Below, one piece after another: positions 1-8,475 of a DNA stretch of 64,000 nucleotides. A program made the position numbers and the translations under genes. A model generated the notes under the pieces. It searched no databases and was not told the origin of the DNA. It worked only from the letters and a program-made list of their open reading frames with translations. The stretch is taken from the NCBI RefSeq assembly GCF_038900055.1, contig NZ_JBBMQM010000001.1, positions 2,046,001-2,110,000 of the forward strand, given 5' to 3'. How positions within the stretch are numbered: the stretch's first letter is position 1; the number at the start of each line of letters is the position of its first letter. The DNA is from Henriciella sp. AS95. Lineage in GTDB: Bacteria; Pseudomonadota; Alphaproteobacteria; Caulobacterales; Hyphomonadaceae.

Positions 1-119
1 TTGCGGGACATTCGGACGAACCTTGATCTGTTGTTTCTAGGAGCTTGTTTAGCGCAAATAAGTTGATACCGCTTCAACTGCGAGCGGGCTATATCTGACA
101 AGTGCGTGATAATGGACGT
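1..119. other. Left-edge noncoding stretch
   Basis: This short stretch lies downstream of the M48 peptidase stop codon at the left edge. No convincing open frame, RNA or hairpin followed by a T-run is visible in it. It may include the edge of an intergenic region whose other gene lies outside the window. Confidence 0.5.
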
Positions 120-1478
120 TTAGCCACGCCGCCAATAGTCGCGGTTTTCCGGCAATGCCGGATCGGTAACGTTCCGGATGTCGCTGGCCCGGCGTGATTC
201 GAACGAGTTCTTCGGAAGATCCTGAAGGGCGCGTTGGGCGAAGATGTAGGCCCGCTGATAATCGCCGATGTGATAGGCGGACTCAGCCGTTGCCAGCTCC
301 GCCTCAGGGCGTTTGTCCTGCTTTTCCAGCGCAATGGCGAGTTGAGACCATGCGAAGGAATTGTCGGGCTCCTTGATCAGGGCGTCGCGCAGGGCGTCTT
401 CTCCGGCTTCGAGGTCTCCCTCTTCGCCGCGCGCAATGAGCGAACGGGCATAGTTGATCAGCAGCAGCGGGTGACCGGGCAGGTATTCCAGCGACTTCGC
501 GTGCGGTTCGACGGACTCGGCGGCCTGGCCCATTTCGAACAGCGCCTGGCCTTTGACCTCCCAATAATATGGGTTCTCGGGAAATTCTTCGAGCAATGAG
601 TCGACTTCCCTCAGCGTCCCGGCCAGGTCGGCTGACTGCATCGACGAAATGGCGCGCGCATAGCGAGCCGCTTCACTCTCATCGCCCGGTGGGTATTTTT
701 GGTAGACGCGTGCGGGCGGCTCGAGGAAGCCGATCAGCTTGGCCTGCATCAGGTCAAACTGGCGTTGCGTTTTCGGGTCGGTCGGCACATCCATCAGGCC
801 GGTGTCCTGAGCCAGTGCACGCGTCGTCCGGATCCGGTCCGAAGCCAGCGGGTGAGACCGGAAGTAAGGATAGCGGCGCGCCTCTGACAGCACTTCCTGG
901 TAGCGATACTTGTCGAAGAACTCGACGATGCCGGCTGGCGACTGTCCAAGTTCCGACAAGTAGGTCACAGCGGCGGCATCTGCCATCGCCTCTTCGGCGC
1001 GCGTGTGGACAAAGAAGTTCAGCGCTGCAAATTGTTGCGAGCTTGAAATCAGCGCAGCCCCTGCATCGCCCGCACCTGCGGCAATCGCCAGGACACCAAG
1101 TCCGATCGAAACAAGCGCCGGCCGGCTGGCCACGGAAGCGGCCCGGGTGCGCGAGACAGAGTGACCGCACGCAATGTGGCAGGTCTCGTGTGCGATGACG
1201 CCTTTCAGCTGCCCTGGCGTATCGGCGGCAATCAGCAGGCCCGTGTGCAGGTGGATGCGCTGGCCGTTTGCGACGAAAGCATTCAGGCTCGGATCATTGA
1301 TAATGTAGAGGCCGACATCATTCGGATTGAGGCCTGCAACCTCCAGAATCGGATCGGTCCATTCTCGCAGCGTGGTTTCGATTTCGGCGTCGCGGATAAG
1401 GCTCTGCGCGCTCGCCGACGCGGTGAACGCAATGGCGGCTATTGCGGCGAAGGCAGTCTTGAAGAGACGGAACGTCAT
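120..1478 (-). CDS. M48 family metalloprotease with TPR-like C-terminal region (BepA/YfgC-like)
   Basis: Predicted periplasmic zinc peptidase of 452 residues. A cleavable signal peptide ends at about residue 24 (ASA-Q). The zinc motif HETCH is at residues 97-101, and a downstream EEAMAD segment supplies the third ligand, as in M48 enzymes. Residues about 270-440 are helical and TPR-like, giving the same peptidase-plus-TPR order as BepA, which handles misassembled outer-membrane proteins. A hydrophobic stretch near residues 118-145 could be a membrane-contact segment. The start is the ATG directly before the signal peptide. It is the last gene of the leftmost minus-strand group, about 85 bp after fbpC. 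Family assignment is firm; the outer-membrane quality-control role is inferred from BepA. Confidence 0.9.
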   Translation of the reverse strand: MTFRLFKTAFAAIAAIAFTASASAQSLIRDAEIETTLREWTDPILEVAGLNPNDVGLYIINDPSLNAFVANGQRIHLHTGLLIAADTPGQLKGVIAHETCHIACGHSVSRTRAASVASRPALVSIGLGVLAIAAGAGDAGAALISSSQQFAALNFFVHTRAEEAMADAAAVTYLSELGQSPAGIVEFFDKYRYQEVLSEARRYPYFRSHPLASDRIRTTRALAQDTGLMDVPTDPKTQRQFDLMQAKLIGFLEPPARVYQKYPPGDESEAARYARAISSMQSADLAGTLREVDSLLEEFPENPYYWEVKGQALFEMGQAAESVEPHAKSLEYLPGHPLLLINYARSLIARGEEGDLEAGEDALRDALIKEPDNSFAWSQLAIALEKQDKRPEAELATAESAYHIGDYQRAYIFAQRALQDLPKNSFESRRASDIRNVTDPALPENRDYWRRG

Positions 1479-1562
1479 GAGATGACCTCGAATGTCTTGA
1501 TCGCCAGCCTAGGCAAAGATTACGGCAAAGGCGAGACGTCGTGTGCGACGCTCACTGAATTG

Positions 1563-2579
1563 TCACCCCGCGTCTGAAGGCAGGATGAACGCGAATTCCG
1601 GGGAGAGGGCCGCGTGAACCGTGTCGCCAGCGAGGGGGCGATGAGGCCCCATGCTGACCGCTTTGAACGTGTCGCCAGCCTCACCAATGAGATCAAGTTC
1701 AACAAGCGTGGAAGCCCGTTTGGACGCCTTCACCTGGAAGGCGGCCGGACCATCAGCAACCATGCGGATGGCTTCAGGGCGCAGGCAATACGATTCGGCT
1801 TCGGGAAGTTGAGCCCGCCAGCTCTCGGGCATCTGCTCCCTGCGAATGCTCTGAAGAGGGCCGAGAGCGCGGGCAACCGCCAGTGAGTTGGGATGCAGGT
1901 AGAGGTCCTCTGGCGTGCCTTCCTGCAGGATCGCGCCGTCTTTCATGACGGCGATCCGGTCGGCATCGCGCATGGCTTCGGACGCATCATGACTGACGAG
2001 AAGCGCTGGAATACCTGCCGCGGAAACGGCATCGAGCGCAATGCGGCGCACATCGCTCTTGAGGGTTACATCAAGTCCTGAAAACGGTTCATCCATGAGA
2101 ATGGCCACCGGTTTTGCGGCCAGGGCGCGGGCGATCGAGACTCTTTGTTGTTCGCCGCCCGATAATTGATGCGGAAAGGCATTGGCCCGGTGGCTAAGCC
2201 CCAGCCTGTCCAGCCAGTCGAGCGCAATCCGGCGGCGCTCATTCTTGGCCATACGCGACAGGCCGAAACTTACATTATCGATCGCGTTCAGATGCGGAAA
2301 CAGCGCAAAATCCTGAAAAATCAGGCCGATATGACGATCTTCTGCCGGAACGTGTTCGCTCGTCGAGGAGAGGACCTTGTCGCCCAGACGGATCGTGCCT
2401 TCATTGACAGACTCAAGTCCTGCCATCAGGCGCAACAGGGTCGACTTTCCCGCGCCGGACATGCCGAGCAACGCCGTTATCTCGCCGGGGCGAAGCGTCA
2501 GAGAGGCTTTGTTGACCACGCGCTTGTCGCCATAGGCCCGCGAAACGCCGTCTGCCACCAGTGGCAATTGTCCGCTCAT
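1563..2579 (-). CDS. fbpC: Fe(III) ABC transporter ATP-binding protein (FbpC/PotA type)
   Basis: ATPase of 338 residues that powers the importer formed with the upstream permease. Walker A (GMSGAGKS) is at residues 39-46, the signature LSGGEQQR near 139, and Walker B (ILMDEP) near 160, followed by the switch histidine (LVSHD). The region after about 240 is the regulatory/TOBE-like tail usual for this subfamily. Its ATG overlaps the permease stop by four bases, indicating translational coupling. Operon context (solute-binding protein with a tyrosine pair, fused permease) points to ferric iron as substrate; spermidine/thiosulfate-type ATPases look similar, so substrate rests on the neighbours. 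Confidence 0.88.
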   Translation of the reverse strand: MSGQLPLVADGVSRAYGDKRVVNKASLTLRPGEITALLGMSGAGKSTLLRLMAGLESVNEGTIRLGDKVLSSTSEHVPAEDRHIGLIFQDFALFPHLNAIDNVSFGLSRMAKNERRRIALDWLDRLGLSHRANAFPHQLSGGEQQRVSIARALAAKPVAILMDEPFSGLDVTLKSDVRRIALDAVSAAGIPALLVSHDASEAMRDADRIAVMKDGAILQEGTPEDLYLHPNSLAVARALGPLQSIRREQMPESWRAQLPEAESYCLRPEAIRMVADGPAAFQVKASKRASTLVELDLIGEAGDTFKAVSMGPHRPLAGDTVHAALSPEFAFILPSDAG

Positions 2580-4198
2580 CCCGCTGCCCTCGCTTCTCCT
2601 GCCCGTGTCAGCTGCACCGATAGCAGGATGACCGGGATGAGTCCCGCAGCCGTGATCAGCAGAGACGGCAATGTCGCGGCAGCAAGTCGTTCATCGCTGG
2701 CATAGGCGTGGGCCTGCACAGCCAGCGTGTCCCAATTAAAAGGCCGCAGCATGAGCGTTGCCGGCAGCTCTTTCAGCATTTCCACGAACAGGATGATCGC
2801 TGCCGCCGCTGCGCCAGACAGGGCAACGGGCAGGTCAACCCGCATCAGGCGCTGCATGCGGTGAGCGCCGAGGCTGCGGGCGGCATAACCGAGATTGGCG
2901 GGTGCGCGCGAAAACGCAGCATTCAGCGGCTCAGCGCCAGCAGCCGTAAACCGGCTCGCATAGATCCAGACCAGGAACACAAGCGCAGCCGGCCCCGCGA
3001 TCGAGAAACTCGTCCAGGACAGGATGAACAGCGCGCCAAGCGCGAGGACGATACCCGGCGCGGCATAGCCAGCGCCTGCTGCAATACGGCCCATGATCTG
3101 GCTGACCTTGTTCTGGCGTGCGCCGATGACGACGGAGAGGGCAAGGACGAAAGCGAGGGCGGATCCGGCCCCGGCGAGAACGAGCGAATTGAAGAATGGA
3201 CGCCAGATGTCACCATGGCCGAGGCCTGTCTCGGCGCTGAGCCAGATCAGGCGTGCGACCGGAAAGACGAAAGCAAGCAGCAGAACAGATGTGCACCCAC
3301 CGGCGATCAGCCATCCGGCCAGACGGCGAGGCGTTTGACGGCGGGGTGTTCGCCAGCGTGTGGCGGTCTGCTGCACGCCGCCTTTGCCTCTCGCGGCGCG
3401 TTCGATGAACTGAAGCCCAAAGGCGATAAGGATCAGCAGGAAAGCCAGGCGAGCGGCGACCGCGGGTTCACTGAAACTGTGCCAGGCGCGGAATATACCG
3501 ACACTGAGTGTCTGCACACCAAGATAGCTTGCAGCGCCATAGTCAGCGGCGGTTTCCATGAGCGCCAGGGCAAGGCCTGCAAAGATTGCCGGCCGCGCGG
3601 AAGGAAGCGCCACGTTCAGGAAAATTCGTCTGGGCGATGCACCAAGGCTGCGTGCCGCTTCCATCGTGCAAAGGGACAGGTTCGAGAAAGCCGCCCGCGC
3701 GGTGAGATAGGCGTATGGAAACAGGGCACATGCCATGACGAAGGAAAGCCCCGGGATCGAATATAGGCTCGGAAACCAGTAATCGCGTGCTGAGAGGCCT
3801 GTCGTGTCGCGCACGAAGCTCTGCAGCGGGCCTGCCACATCCATGATGTCAGCCCATGAATAGGCCAGCACGTAGCCGGGGGTCGCGAGCGGCAATATGA
3901 GCGCCCACTCAAAAAAGCCGCGACCCGGAAAATCATACAGGCTGACGAACCATGCTGCTGGAACGGCGAACAGGATAATCAGCAACGAGGTCAGCAAGAG
4001 AACGCCAAGCGTCGTCAGCGTATAACCGAGAAGCTGCGTGGAAACGATGTGAGACCAGGCGTCTCCGCCGCCGCCAATCAGCCCGGTCATCAGCGCGATT
4101 AGCACCGGCGCACCGATCACCATCGCCGCGACAAGCGTGATCACCGGCAGTGATTTCACGCGAGTCGGAATCTTCAAGGCGAACGGCGAGGCTTGCAT
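2576..4198 (-). CDS. fbpB: Fe(III) ABC transporter permease, two fused permease halves (FbpB-like)
   Basis: Integral membrane protein of 540 residues with about twelve hydrophobic helices in two homologous halves, the fused arrangement typical of FbpB/SfuB. Each half carries an EAA-type loop for contact with the ATPase: EAARSLGAS near residue 180 and YAARSLGAH near 440. It begins 11 bp after the fbpA stop and its stop overlaps the fbpC start, so the three genes form one transcription unit fbpA-fbpB-fbpC. It would move ferric iron released by the binding protein across the inner membrane. Confidence 0.88.
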   Translation of the reverse strand: MQASPFALKIPTRVKSLPVITLVAAMVIGAPVLIALMTGLIGGGGDAWSHIVSTQLLGYTLTTLGVLLLTSLLIILFAVPAAWFVSLYDFPGRGFFEWALILPLATPGYVLAYSWADIMDVAGPLQSFVRDTTGLSARDYWFPSLYSIPGLSFVMACALFPYAYLTARAAFSNLSLCTMEAARSLGASPRRIFLNVALPSARPAIFAGLALALMETAADYGAASYLGVQTLSVGIFRAWHSFSEPAVAARLAFLLILIAFGLQFIERAARGKGGVQQTATRWRTPRRQTPRRLAGWLIAGGCTSVLLLAFVFPVARLIWLSAETGLGHGDIWRPFFNSLVLAGAGSALAFVLALSVVIGARQNKVSQIMGRIAAGAGYAAPGIVLALGALFILSWTSFSIAGPAALVFLVWIYASRFTAAGAEPLNAAFSRAPANLGYAARSLGAHRMQRLMRVDLPVALSGAAAAAIILFVEMLKELPATLMLRPFNWDTLAVQAHAYASDERLAAATLPSLLITAAGLIPVILLSVQLTRAGEARAAG

Positions 4199-4209
4199 CA
4201 GAGGTCCGG

Positions 4210-5271
4210 CTAGTTCCAGCCGGCCTCATCATAGATGCGCTGGGCTTCGGCCTGGTGTTCGCCAAAGGCGCTCAGCCGCATGTCGCTGTCTTCGAAATCT
4301 GGAATCCGGTCCAGGCCGGTCGGCCTTTCAGCGTCTGGACTGATAGGAATCTCTTTGGTTTCGTCCACGAGCAGCGCCTGACCTTCTGGCGTCAGAAGGA
4401 ATTCGATGAACTCCAACGCAAGGTCCGGATTCTTCGCATGGGCTGCGAGCGCTGCGCCGGTAATGTTCACATGAACGCCGGTGTCCGGTCCGAAGGTCGG
4501 AAATAAGAGCTCGGTTGAATCGGCGGCTTCGCGCGTCGAGGAAGAGCTGCTCTGCGTCATGCGGACCCAGTAATAGTGATTTGTGATCGCCACGCCGCAA
4601 AGCCCTGCCGCGACCGCTTCGATCTGGTCGGTGTCGCCGCCTTGAGGCTGGCGCGCCATATTGTTCACGACCGCGTCGGCCCAGTTTGCGGCTTCGTCCG
4701 CGCCCCAGCGTTCGATCATCTCGCCCATCAGCGAAAGATTGTAGATGTTGGTTGAAGACCGCGCACAGATTTCGCCTTCAAGCGACGGATCGGCGAGATC
4801 GCTCCATTCATCGACCTGATCAGCGGAAATACGCTCGGGATCATAGGCAACACCGCGCACGCGGCGCGCAAGGCCGACCCATTGGCGACCATCATCAATC
4901 AGACGGGCTGGAATGCGGCTCTCAAACTCGCCTTCCGGCAGAGCCTGGGTGAGACCTGCATCTTCAAACCGCCACAGGGCACCCGCATCAGACGCAATAA
5001 TCAGATCGGCCGGGCTGTTCTCGCCCTCGGCCTTCATTGTTTCCAGGAGCTGGTTGGCACCGGCTTCACGATAAAGAACTTTGACGCCGGACGCCTTTTC
5101 AAAGGCTTCGTACATCAGGCGATCAGAATCATAGTGGCGCGCCGAATAGATGCGCAGCGTCCCGTTCGAGCCGACCTCGACGTCTGGATTTGCCGGTGTT
5201 TCGTCAGACGGTGCGGGCGAGCAGGCTGCCATCGCGCCTGCCAGCGCCAGAACTGGGAGAAATCTTTTCAT
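4210..5271 (-). CDS. fbpA: Fe(III) ABC transporter substrate-binding lipoprotein (FbpA-like)
   Basis: Ferric-iron binding protein of 353 residues. The chosen ATG precedes a lipoprotein signal with a lipobox ending in Cys17 (AMAAC), so it is probably anchored to a membrane; the open frame extends further upstream to 5583 but that extension is not protein-like. A tyrosine pair at residues 233-234 (NHYYW) matches the iron-ligating tyrosines of FbpA/FutA proteins. It is the first gene of the operon. A Fur-like box lies about 25 bp upstream of the start, suggesting iron repression. Ferric iron is the most likely cargo. Confidence 0.87.
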   Translation of the reverse strand: MKRFLPVLALAGAMAACSPAPSDETPANPDVEVGSNGTLRIYSARHYDSDRLMYEAFEKASGVKVLYREAGANQLLETMKAEGENSPADLIIASDAGALWRFEDAGLTQALPEGEFESRIPARLIDDGRQWVGLARRVRGVAYDPERISADQVDEWSDLADPSLEGEICARSSTNIYNLSLMGEMIERWGADEAANWADAVVNNMARQPQGGDTDQIEAVAAGLCGVAITNHYYWVRMTQSSSSSTREAADSTELLFPTFGPDTGVHVNITGAALAAHAKNPDLALEFIEFLLTPEGQALLVDETKEIPISPDAERPTGLDRIPDFEDSDMRLSAFGEHQAEAQRIYDEAGWN

Positions 5272-5295
5272 GAGAACCATATAGGGGGCTTTCTC

Positions 5296-5314
5296 ATAAA
5301 TGAGAAGCATTCGC
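5296..5314 (-). promoter_or_regulatory. Fur-like box upstream of fbpA
   Basis: Nineteen bases, ATAAATGAGAAGCATTCGC on the plus strand, match the classical 19-bp Fur consensus at 12 positions by eye, including the central ATGA.AA.CATT core. The site ends 25 bp from the fbpA start codon, where a repressor would block the promoter. Alphaproteobacterial Fur/Irr sites vary, so this is a candidate only. Confidence 0.45.
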
Positions 5315-5413
5315 AACTGGGCGAGGCAGAGTGTCTCACTTCGCGGCCTGTCGTGCGGTATGCTGGGATGACCGTCTAGGATTGTACGATGTCTCCGACT
5401 ACATGAATCTGCG

Positions 5414-6514
5414 ATGAGCAAAGTGGAATATCCAGAGGGCGCCTCACGCCTCAAGATTGCTGTCGCCGGCGCGGGTGTAATTGGCCTGTCCTGCGCCTTC
5501 GAACTTTTGCGCCGCGGGCATTTGGTCACCTGCTTTGATGGCGGTGATTTGCGCCGTTCAACCAGTTGGGCGGCTGCTGGCATGATCGCGCCAGCCTACG
5601 AGATGTATCTGCATGGCGGCGAGTCAGGCGGCGCTTTCAGTGAACTTGCCTTTGAAAGTGCAAGACTCTGGGAGCGCTTTGCACCGTCGATCCGTCAAGC
5701 GGCGGGCATGCCGGTGGGCTACAGCAACGCACCGACGCTGGCAGTCGCTCTCGATAGCGAGGCCCGGTCCGCCCTGAGGGCGCTCGAAGCCGAGCTGAAT
5801 GGGCGGGGGCATACCGCTTATTGGATGGGCAGGGACGCGGCAATGGAGCGTTACGGTCTGTCCGGTCGGGTTCAGGCGGTGCTACAGCTCACAAGTGACC
5901 ATCAGATCGACAACCGCAAATTGCTGATCGCCCTGCGGCGCGCGCTGATAAAGCTGGGCGGTCGTTTCGTCGCTCAGCATGTCGAGACGCTCGCCGAGGC
6001 CAGGGAGCAGGCTGAAGGCAATGGATTCGATATTATCGTGTGGGCGCGAGGCAGCCACGAGACGGGCGTCACGCGGGACGTTAAGGGGCAGGCCCTGTCT
6101 CTTTACCCGGTGGAGACGATGCCCGCTGAAGTGATCCGCTATGGCGGCGGCTACATCGTCCCGAAGCCCGACCGGATCGTGATCGGCGCAACGAGCGAAG
6201 CAACCTATGCCCATGCAGGGGTCGACGCGGCGACGATTGAGACATTGTACCAATCTGCCTGCGACGTGTTGCCATCACTCAGGCAAGCGATCCGTCAGGA
6301 AAGCTGGTCCGGCGTGCGCCCGGGCTCGGTGGATGCCTTACCCATTATCGGCGCTCTTGATGAGGGTGAGTTTATTGCCTCGGGTCATTTTCGGAACGGC
6401 GTTTTGCTCGCACCGGCGACTGCGCACAGGATTGCTGACATGATTGAAGGCAAGCCAGCGGCGGCGAATGCCGGTTGCTTCTCGCCGACACGCGCAGAAC
6501 TTGAGACGGTTTGA
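5414..6514 (+). CDS. FAD-dependent amino-acid oxidase, glycine oxidase (ThiO)/DAO family
   Basis: Flavoenzyme of 366 residues with an N-terminal dinucleotide fold (GAGVIG at residues 19-24) and a DAO-family C-terminal half that includes the late motif GHFRNGVLLAPAT, where the flavin is usually held. Length and motifs fit glycine oxidase ThiO, which makes the dehydroglycine precursor of the thiamine thiazole ring. No thi genes are adjacent, so general D-amino-acid or sarcosine oxidase activity is also possible. It is divergent from the fbp operon across about 140 bp. Confidence 0.75.
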   Translation: MSKVEYPEGASRLKIAVAGAGVIGLSCAFELLRRGHLVTCFDGGDLRRSTSWAAAGMIAPAYEMYLHGGESGGAFSELAFESARLWERFAPSIRQAAGMPVGYSNAPTLAVALDSEARSALRALEAELNGRGHTAYWMGRDAAMERYGLSGRVQAVLQLTSDHQIDNRKLLIALRRALIKLGGRFVAQHVETLAEAREQAEGNGFDIIVWARGSHETGVTRDVKGQALSLYPVETMPAEVIRYGGGYIVPKPDRIVIGATSEATYAHAGVDAATIETLYQSACDVLPSLRQAIRQESWSGVRPGSVDALPIIGALDEGEFIASGHFRNGVLLAPATAHRIADMIEGKPAAANAGCFSPTRAELETV

Positions 6515-6568
6515 AACTGGATATAGTTGCCCTGCCGGTCTAGGTGGTTGGCGATAGGAGGACACCCA

Positions 6569-7741
6569 ATGCACTCAATCGGTCAGATGACGGAAGACCA
6601 AGTCGCCATCAAGGATGCTGTCGAGCGGACCTGTAGCCAGTTCGATGACGAGTATTGGGCCAAGACCGATGAGACCGGCAATTGGCCGGAAGCCTTCTGC
6701 GATGCGATGGCGGAGGGTGGCTGGCTCGGCGTCGCATTCCCGGAAGAATATGGCGGCGCAGGTCTCGGGCTTACCGAAGCGGCGCTTGTCATGCAGACGG
6801 TAACGCGCTCTGGCGCTGGCTATTCAGGTGCATCGGCAATCCACCTCAATATTTTCGGGCCCAAACCGCTCGAGAAATTCGGTACGCCTGAGCAGAAGCA
6901 GGAAAACCTTCCTCGCATCATCTCCGGCGAAGAGAAGATGTGCTTTGCCGTGACCGAACCAAACTCGGGCCTCGACACATCCAGCCTCGAGACCAAGGCA
7001 GAGCGCACCAATGCCGGCTACACCATCAATGGCCGCAAGATCTGGACGACGGGGGCCCAGCGCGCCGACAAGATCCTGATCATCGCGCGCACAACGCCGA
7101 AAGATCAGTGCGCCAAACCCTATCTCGGCCTGTCACTGTTCTACACAGACCTCGACCGGGGCAAGATCGACGCCAAGCCGATCCCGAAAATGGGCCGCAA
7201 GGCTGTTGAATGTAACATGCTCTATATCGACGGGCTCGAAGTGCCGAAGGAACATCTGATCGGTGAGGAAGGGCAGGGGTTCAAATACCTCCTTCAGGGC
7301 CTCAACCCGGAGCGTGTCCTCTTCGCCGTGGAGTCCATCGGCCTCGGCTTCGCCGCGCTCGAACGCGCTGCCACCTATGCCAAAGAGCGTGTCGTCTTTG
7401 GCCGCCCGATCGGTCAGAATCAGGGCATCCAGCATCCGCTCGCCAGAAGCTGGGCAGAGCTGAAAGCCGCCGAATTGCTCGCTTACAAGGCGGCTGGCCT
7501 GTACGATGCCGGGCAGGACTGCGGCGCCGAAGCCAATGCCGCGAAATATCTCGGCACCGAAGCCGGGTTCAGCGCCTGCGAGAATGCTGTCCTCACACAT
7601 GGCGGCATGGGCTATGCGAAGGAATATCATGTCGAGCGCTATATGCGCGAAGCCATGCTCGCCCGCATCGCCCCGGTCAGCCGTGAAATGATTCTGAATT
7701 TCCTGGCCGAACGTGTGCTGGGCTTGCCGAAGAGTTACTGA
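6569..7741 (+). CDS. Acyl-CoA dehydrogenase (lacking the usual late catalytic motif)
   Basis: Flavoprotein of 390 residues of the acyl-CoA dehydrogenase fold: N-terminal helical domain, middle beta domain (FAVTEPNSGLD near 130) and C-terminal helices (THGGMGYAKEYHVERY near 350). The ATG at 6569 follows a good ribosome site (TAGGAGG) and removes 14 doubtful residues. The tail after GGMGY reads ARIAPVSREM rather than the common RxYEGTSxIQ, so the usual catalytic Glu position differs from that of the second dehydrogenase at 12662; the true substrate class is uncertain. Its 3' end is duplicated beyond the next gene, at 8395-8475. Confidence 0.88.
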   Translation: MHSIGQMTEDQVAIKDAVERTCSQFDDEYWAKTDETGNWPEAFCDAMAEGGWLGVAFPEEYGGAGLGLTEAALVMQTVTRSGAGYSGASAIHLNIFGPKPLEKFGTPEQKQENLPRIISGEEKMCFAVTEPNSGLDTSSLETKAERTNAGYTINGRKIWTTGAQRADKILIIARTTPKDQCAKPYLGLSLFYTDLDRGKIDAKPIPKMGRKAVECNMLYIDGLEVPKEHLIGEEGQGFKYLLQGLNPERVLFAVESIGLGFAALERAATYAKERVVFGRPIGQNQGIQHPLARSWAELKAAELLAYKAAGLYDAGQDCGAEANAAKYLGTEAGFSACENAVLTHGGMGYAKEYHVERYMREAMLARIAPVSREMILNFLAERVLGLPKSY

Positions 7742-7763
7742 TAACAACAGGAAAGGGTGGGGG

Positions 7764-8378
7764 ATGAAGATCAGGATTGCGATGGCCGCCTTGGCGGCAA
7801 TGGCGGCATGTTCGCAGGAACCGGCAGCAGACGCGCCGACGCCTGATCACCTCCTGATCGGCCCTCTTTTCGCCGACAGTTTTTCATGCGCCCAGCATTG
7901 GCAGGGCCAGCTTCCCCATATGGGGGATGCGCTCGGCTCGGACTGCTATGTCTATCGACTGGTCGACACGCCATCGGGCGGGAAGTTTGCACGCGCTTAC
8001 GTCAATGATGGCCTGTCGAATGAAGACTGGTTTTCGTGGAACGAGCCCGTGCTCGCCGGGATCGACGGCGAGATTATCCGGATGCATGAGAACCCGGTTG
8101 TCAATGAACCTGGCAATCTCGGAGAGCCACCGGCCTCAATGATCGTGATCAAGCGGGCCGATGGCGCGCACTTGCTCTACGCGCATATTGCATCTCCTCT
8201 GGTTGAGGTCGGTGATGTCGTGACGGCCGGTCAGCAGATCGCTGTCGTCGGTAACAATGGATACGGTCGGAACCCGCACATCCATCTTGGCGCGTGGATG
8301 GACGGCAAGCCGCTTCCGATTGCCTTCGATCTGGACGCCTATGGGCGGCTCATGGACGACGCTGACGGATCCGATTGA
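7764..8378 (+). CDS. M23 (LytM/peptidase_M23) family lipoprotein
   Basis: Predicted cell-wall-linked lipoprotein of 204 residues. The ATG at 7764 follows GGGTGGGGG and starts a lipoprotein signal with the lipobox cysteine at residue 13 (AAMAAC). The C-terminal part shows the M23 core: YAHIASPLVEVGD, a VVGNNGYG turn, then HIHLG near residue 175, which supplies zinc ligands. The usual first HxGxD motif is not clear, but HMGDALGSD near residue 45 may take its place. It would cleave or bind peptidoglycan cross-links. It sits between an acyl-CoA dehydrogenase and a fragment resembling that dehydrogenase's tail, so this gene may have arrived by rearrangement. Confidence 0.75.
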   Translation: MKIRIAMAALAAMAACSQEPAADAPTPDHLLIGPLFADSFSCAQHWQGQLPHMGDALGSDCYVYRLVDTPSGGKFARAYVNDGLSNEDWFSWNEPVLAGIDGEIIRMHENPVVNEPGNLGEPPASMIVIKRADGAHLLYAHIASPLVEVGDVVTAGQQIAVVGNNGYGRNPHIHLGAWMDGKPLPIAFDLDAYGRLMDDADGSD

Positions 8379-8394
8379 GGAACGTTCATTCGAC

Positions 8395-8475
8395 GCCCGC
8401 GTCGCGCCGGTCAGCCGGGAGATGATCCTGAACTTCATCGCAGAGCGCGTGCTGGGCTTGCCGAAGAGCTACTAG
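8395..8475 (+). pseudogene. 3'-end remnant of a second acyl-CoA dehydrogenase
   Basis: These 81 bases encode a tail (VAPVSREMILNF ... VLGLPKSY, stop) nearly identical to the C-terminus of the dehydrogenase ending at 7741. By eye about 15 of 81 bases differ, mostly at third codon positions, so the copy came from a once-functional paralogue rather than a recent duplication. No start codon or upstream homology remains; similarity breaks at the ALA-ARI boundary. It begins 17 bp after the M23 stop. Confidence 0.8.

Noticed and set aside
1531-1553. Terminator hairpin after fbpC
   Set aside because: The stem has a bulge and no T-run follows on the minus strand.
5272-5583. N-terminal extension of FbpA to 5583
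   Set aside because: It would bury the lipoprotein signal and overlap the divergent flavoenzyme gene start; residues are not protein-like.
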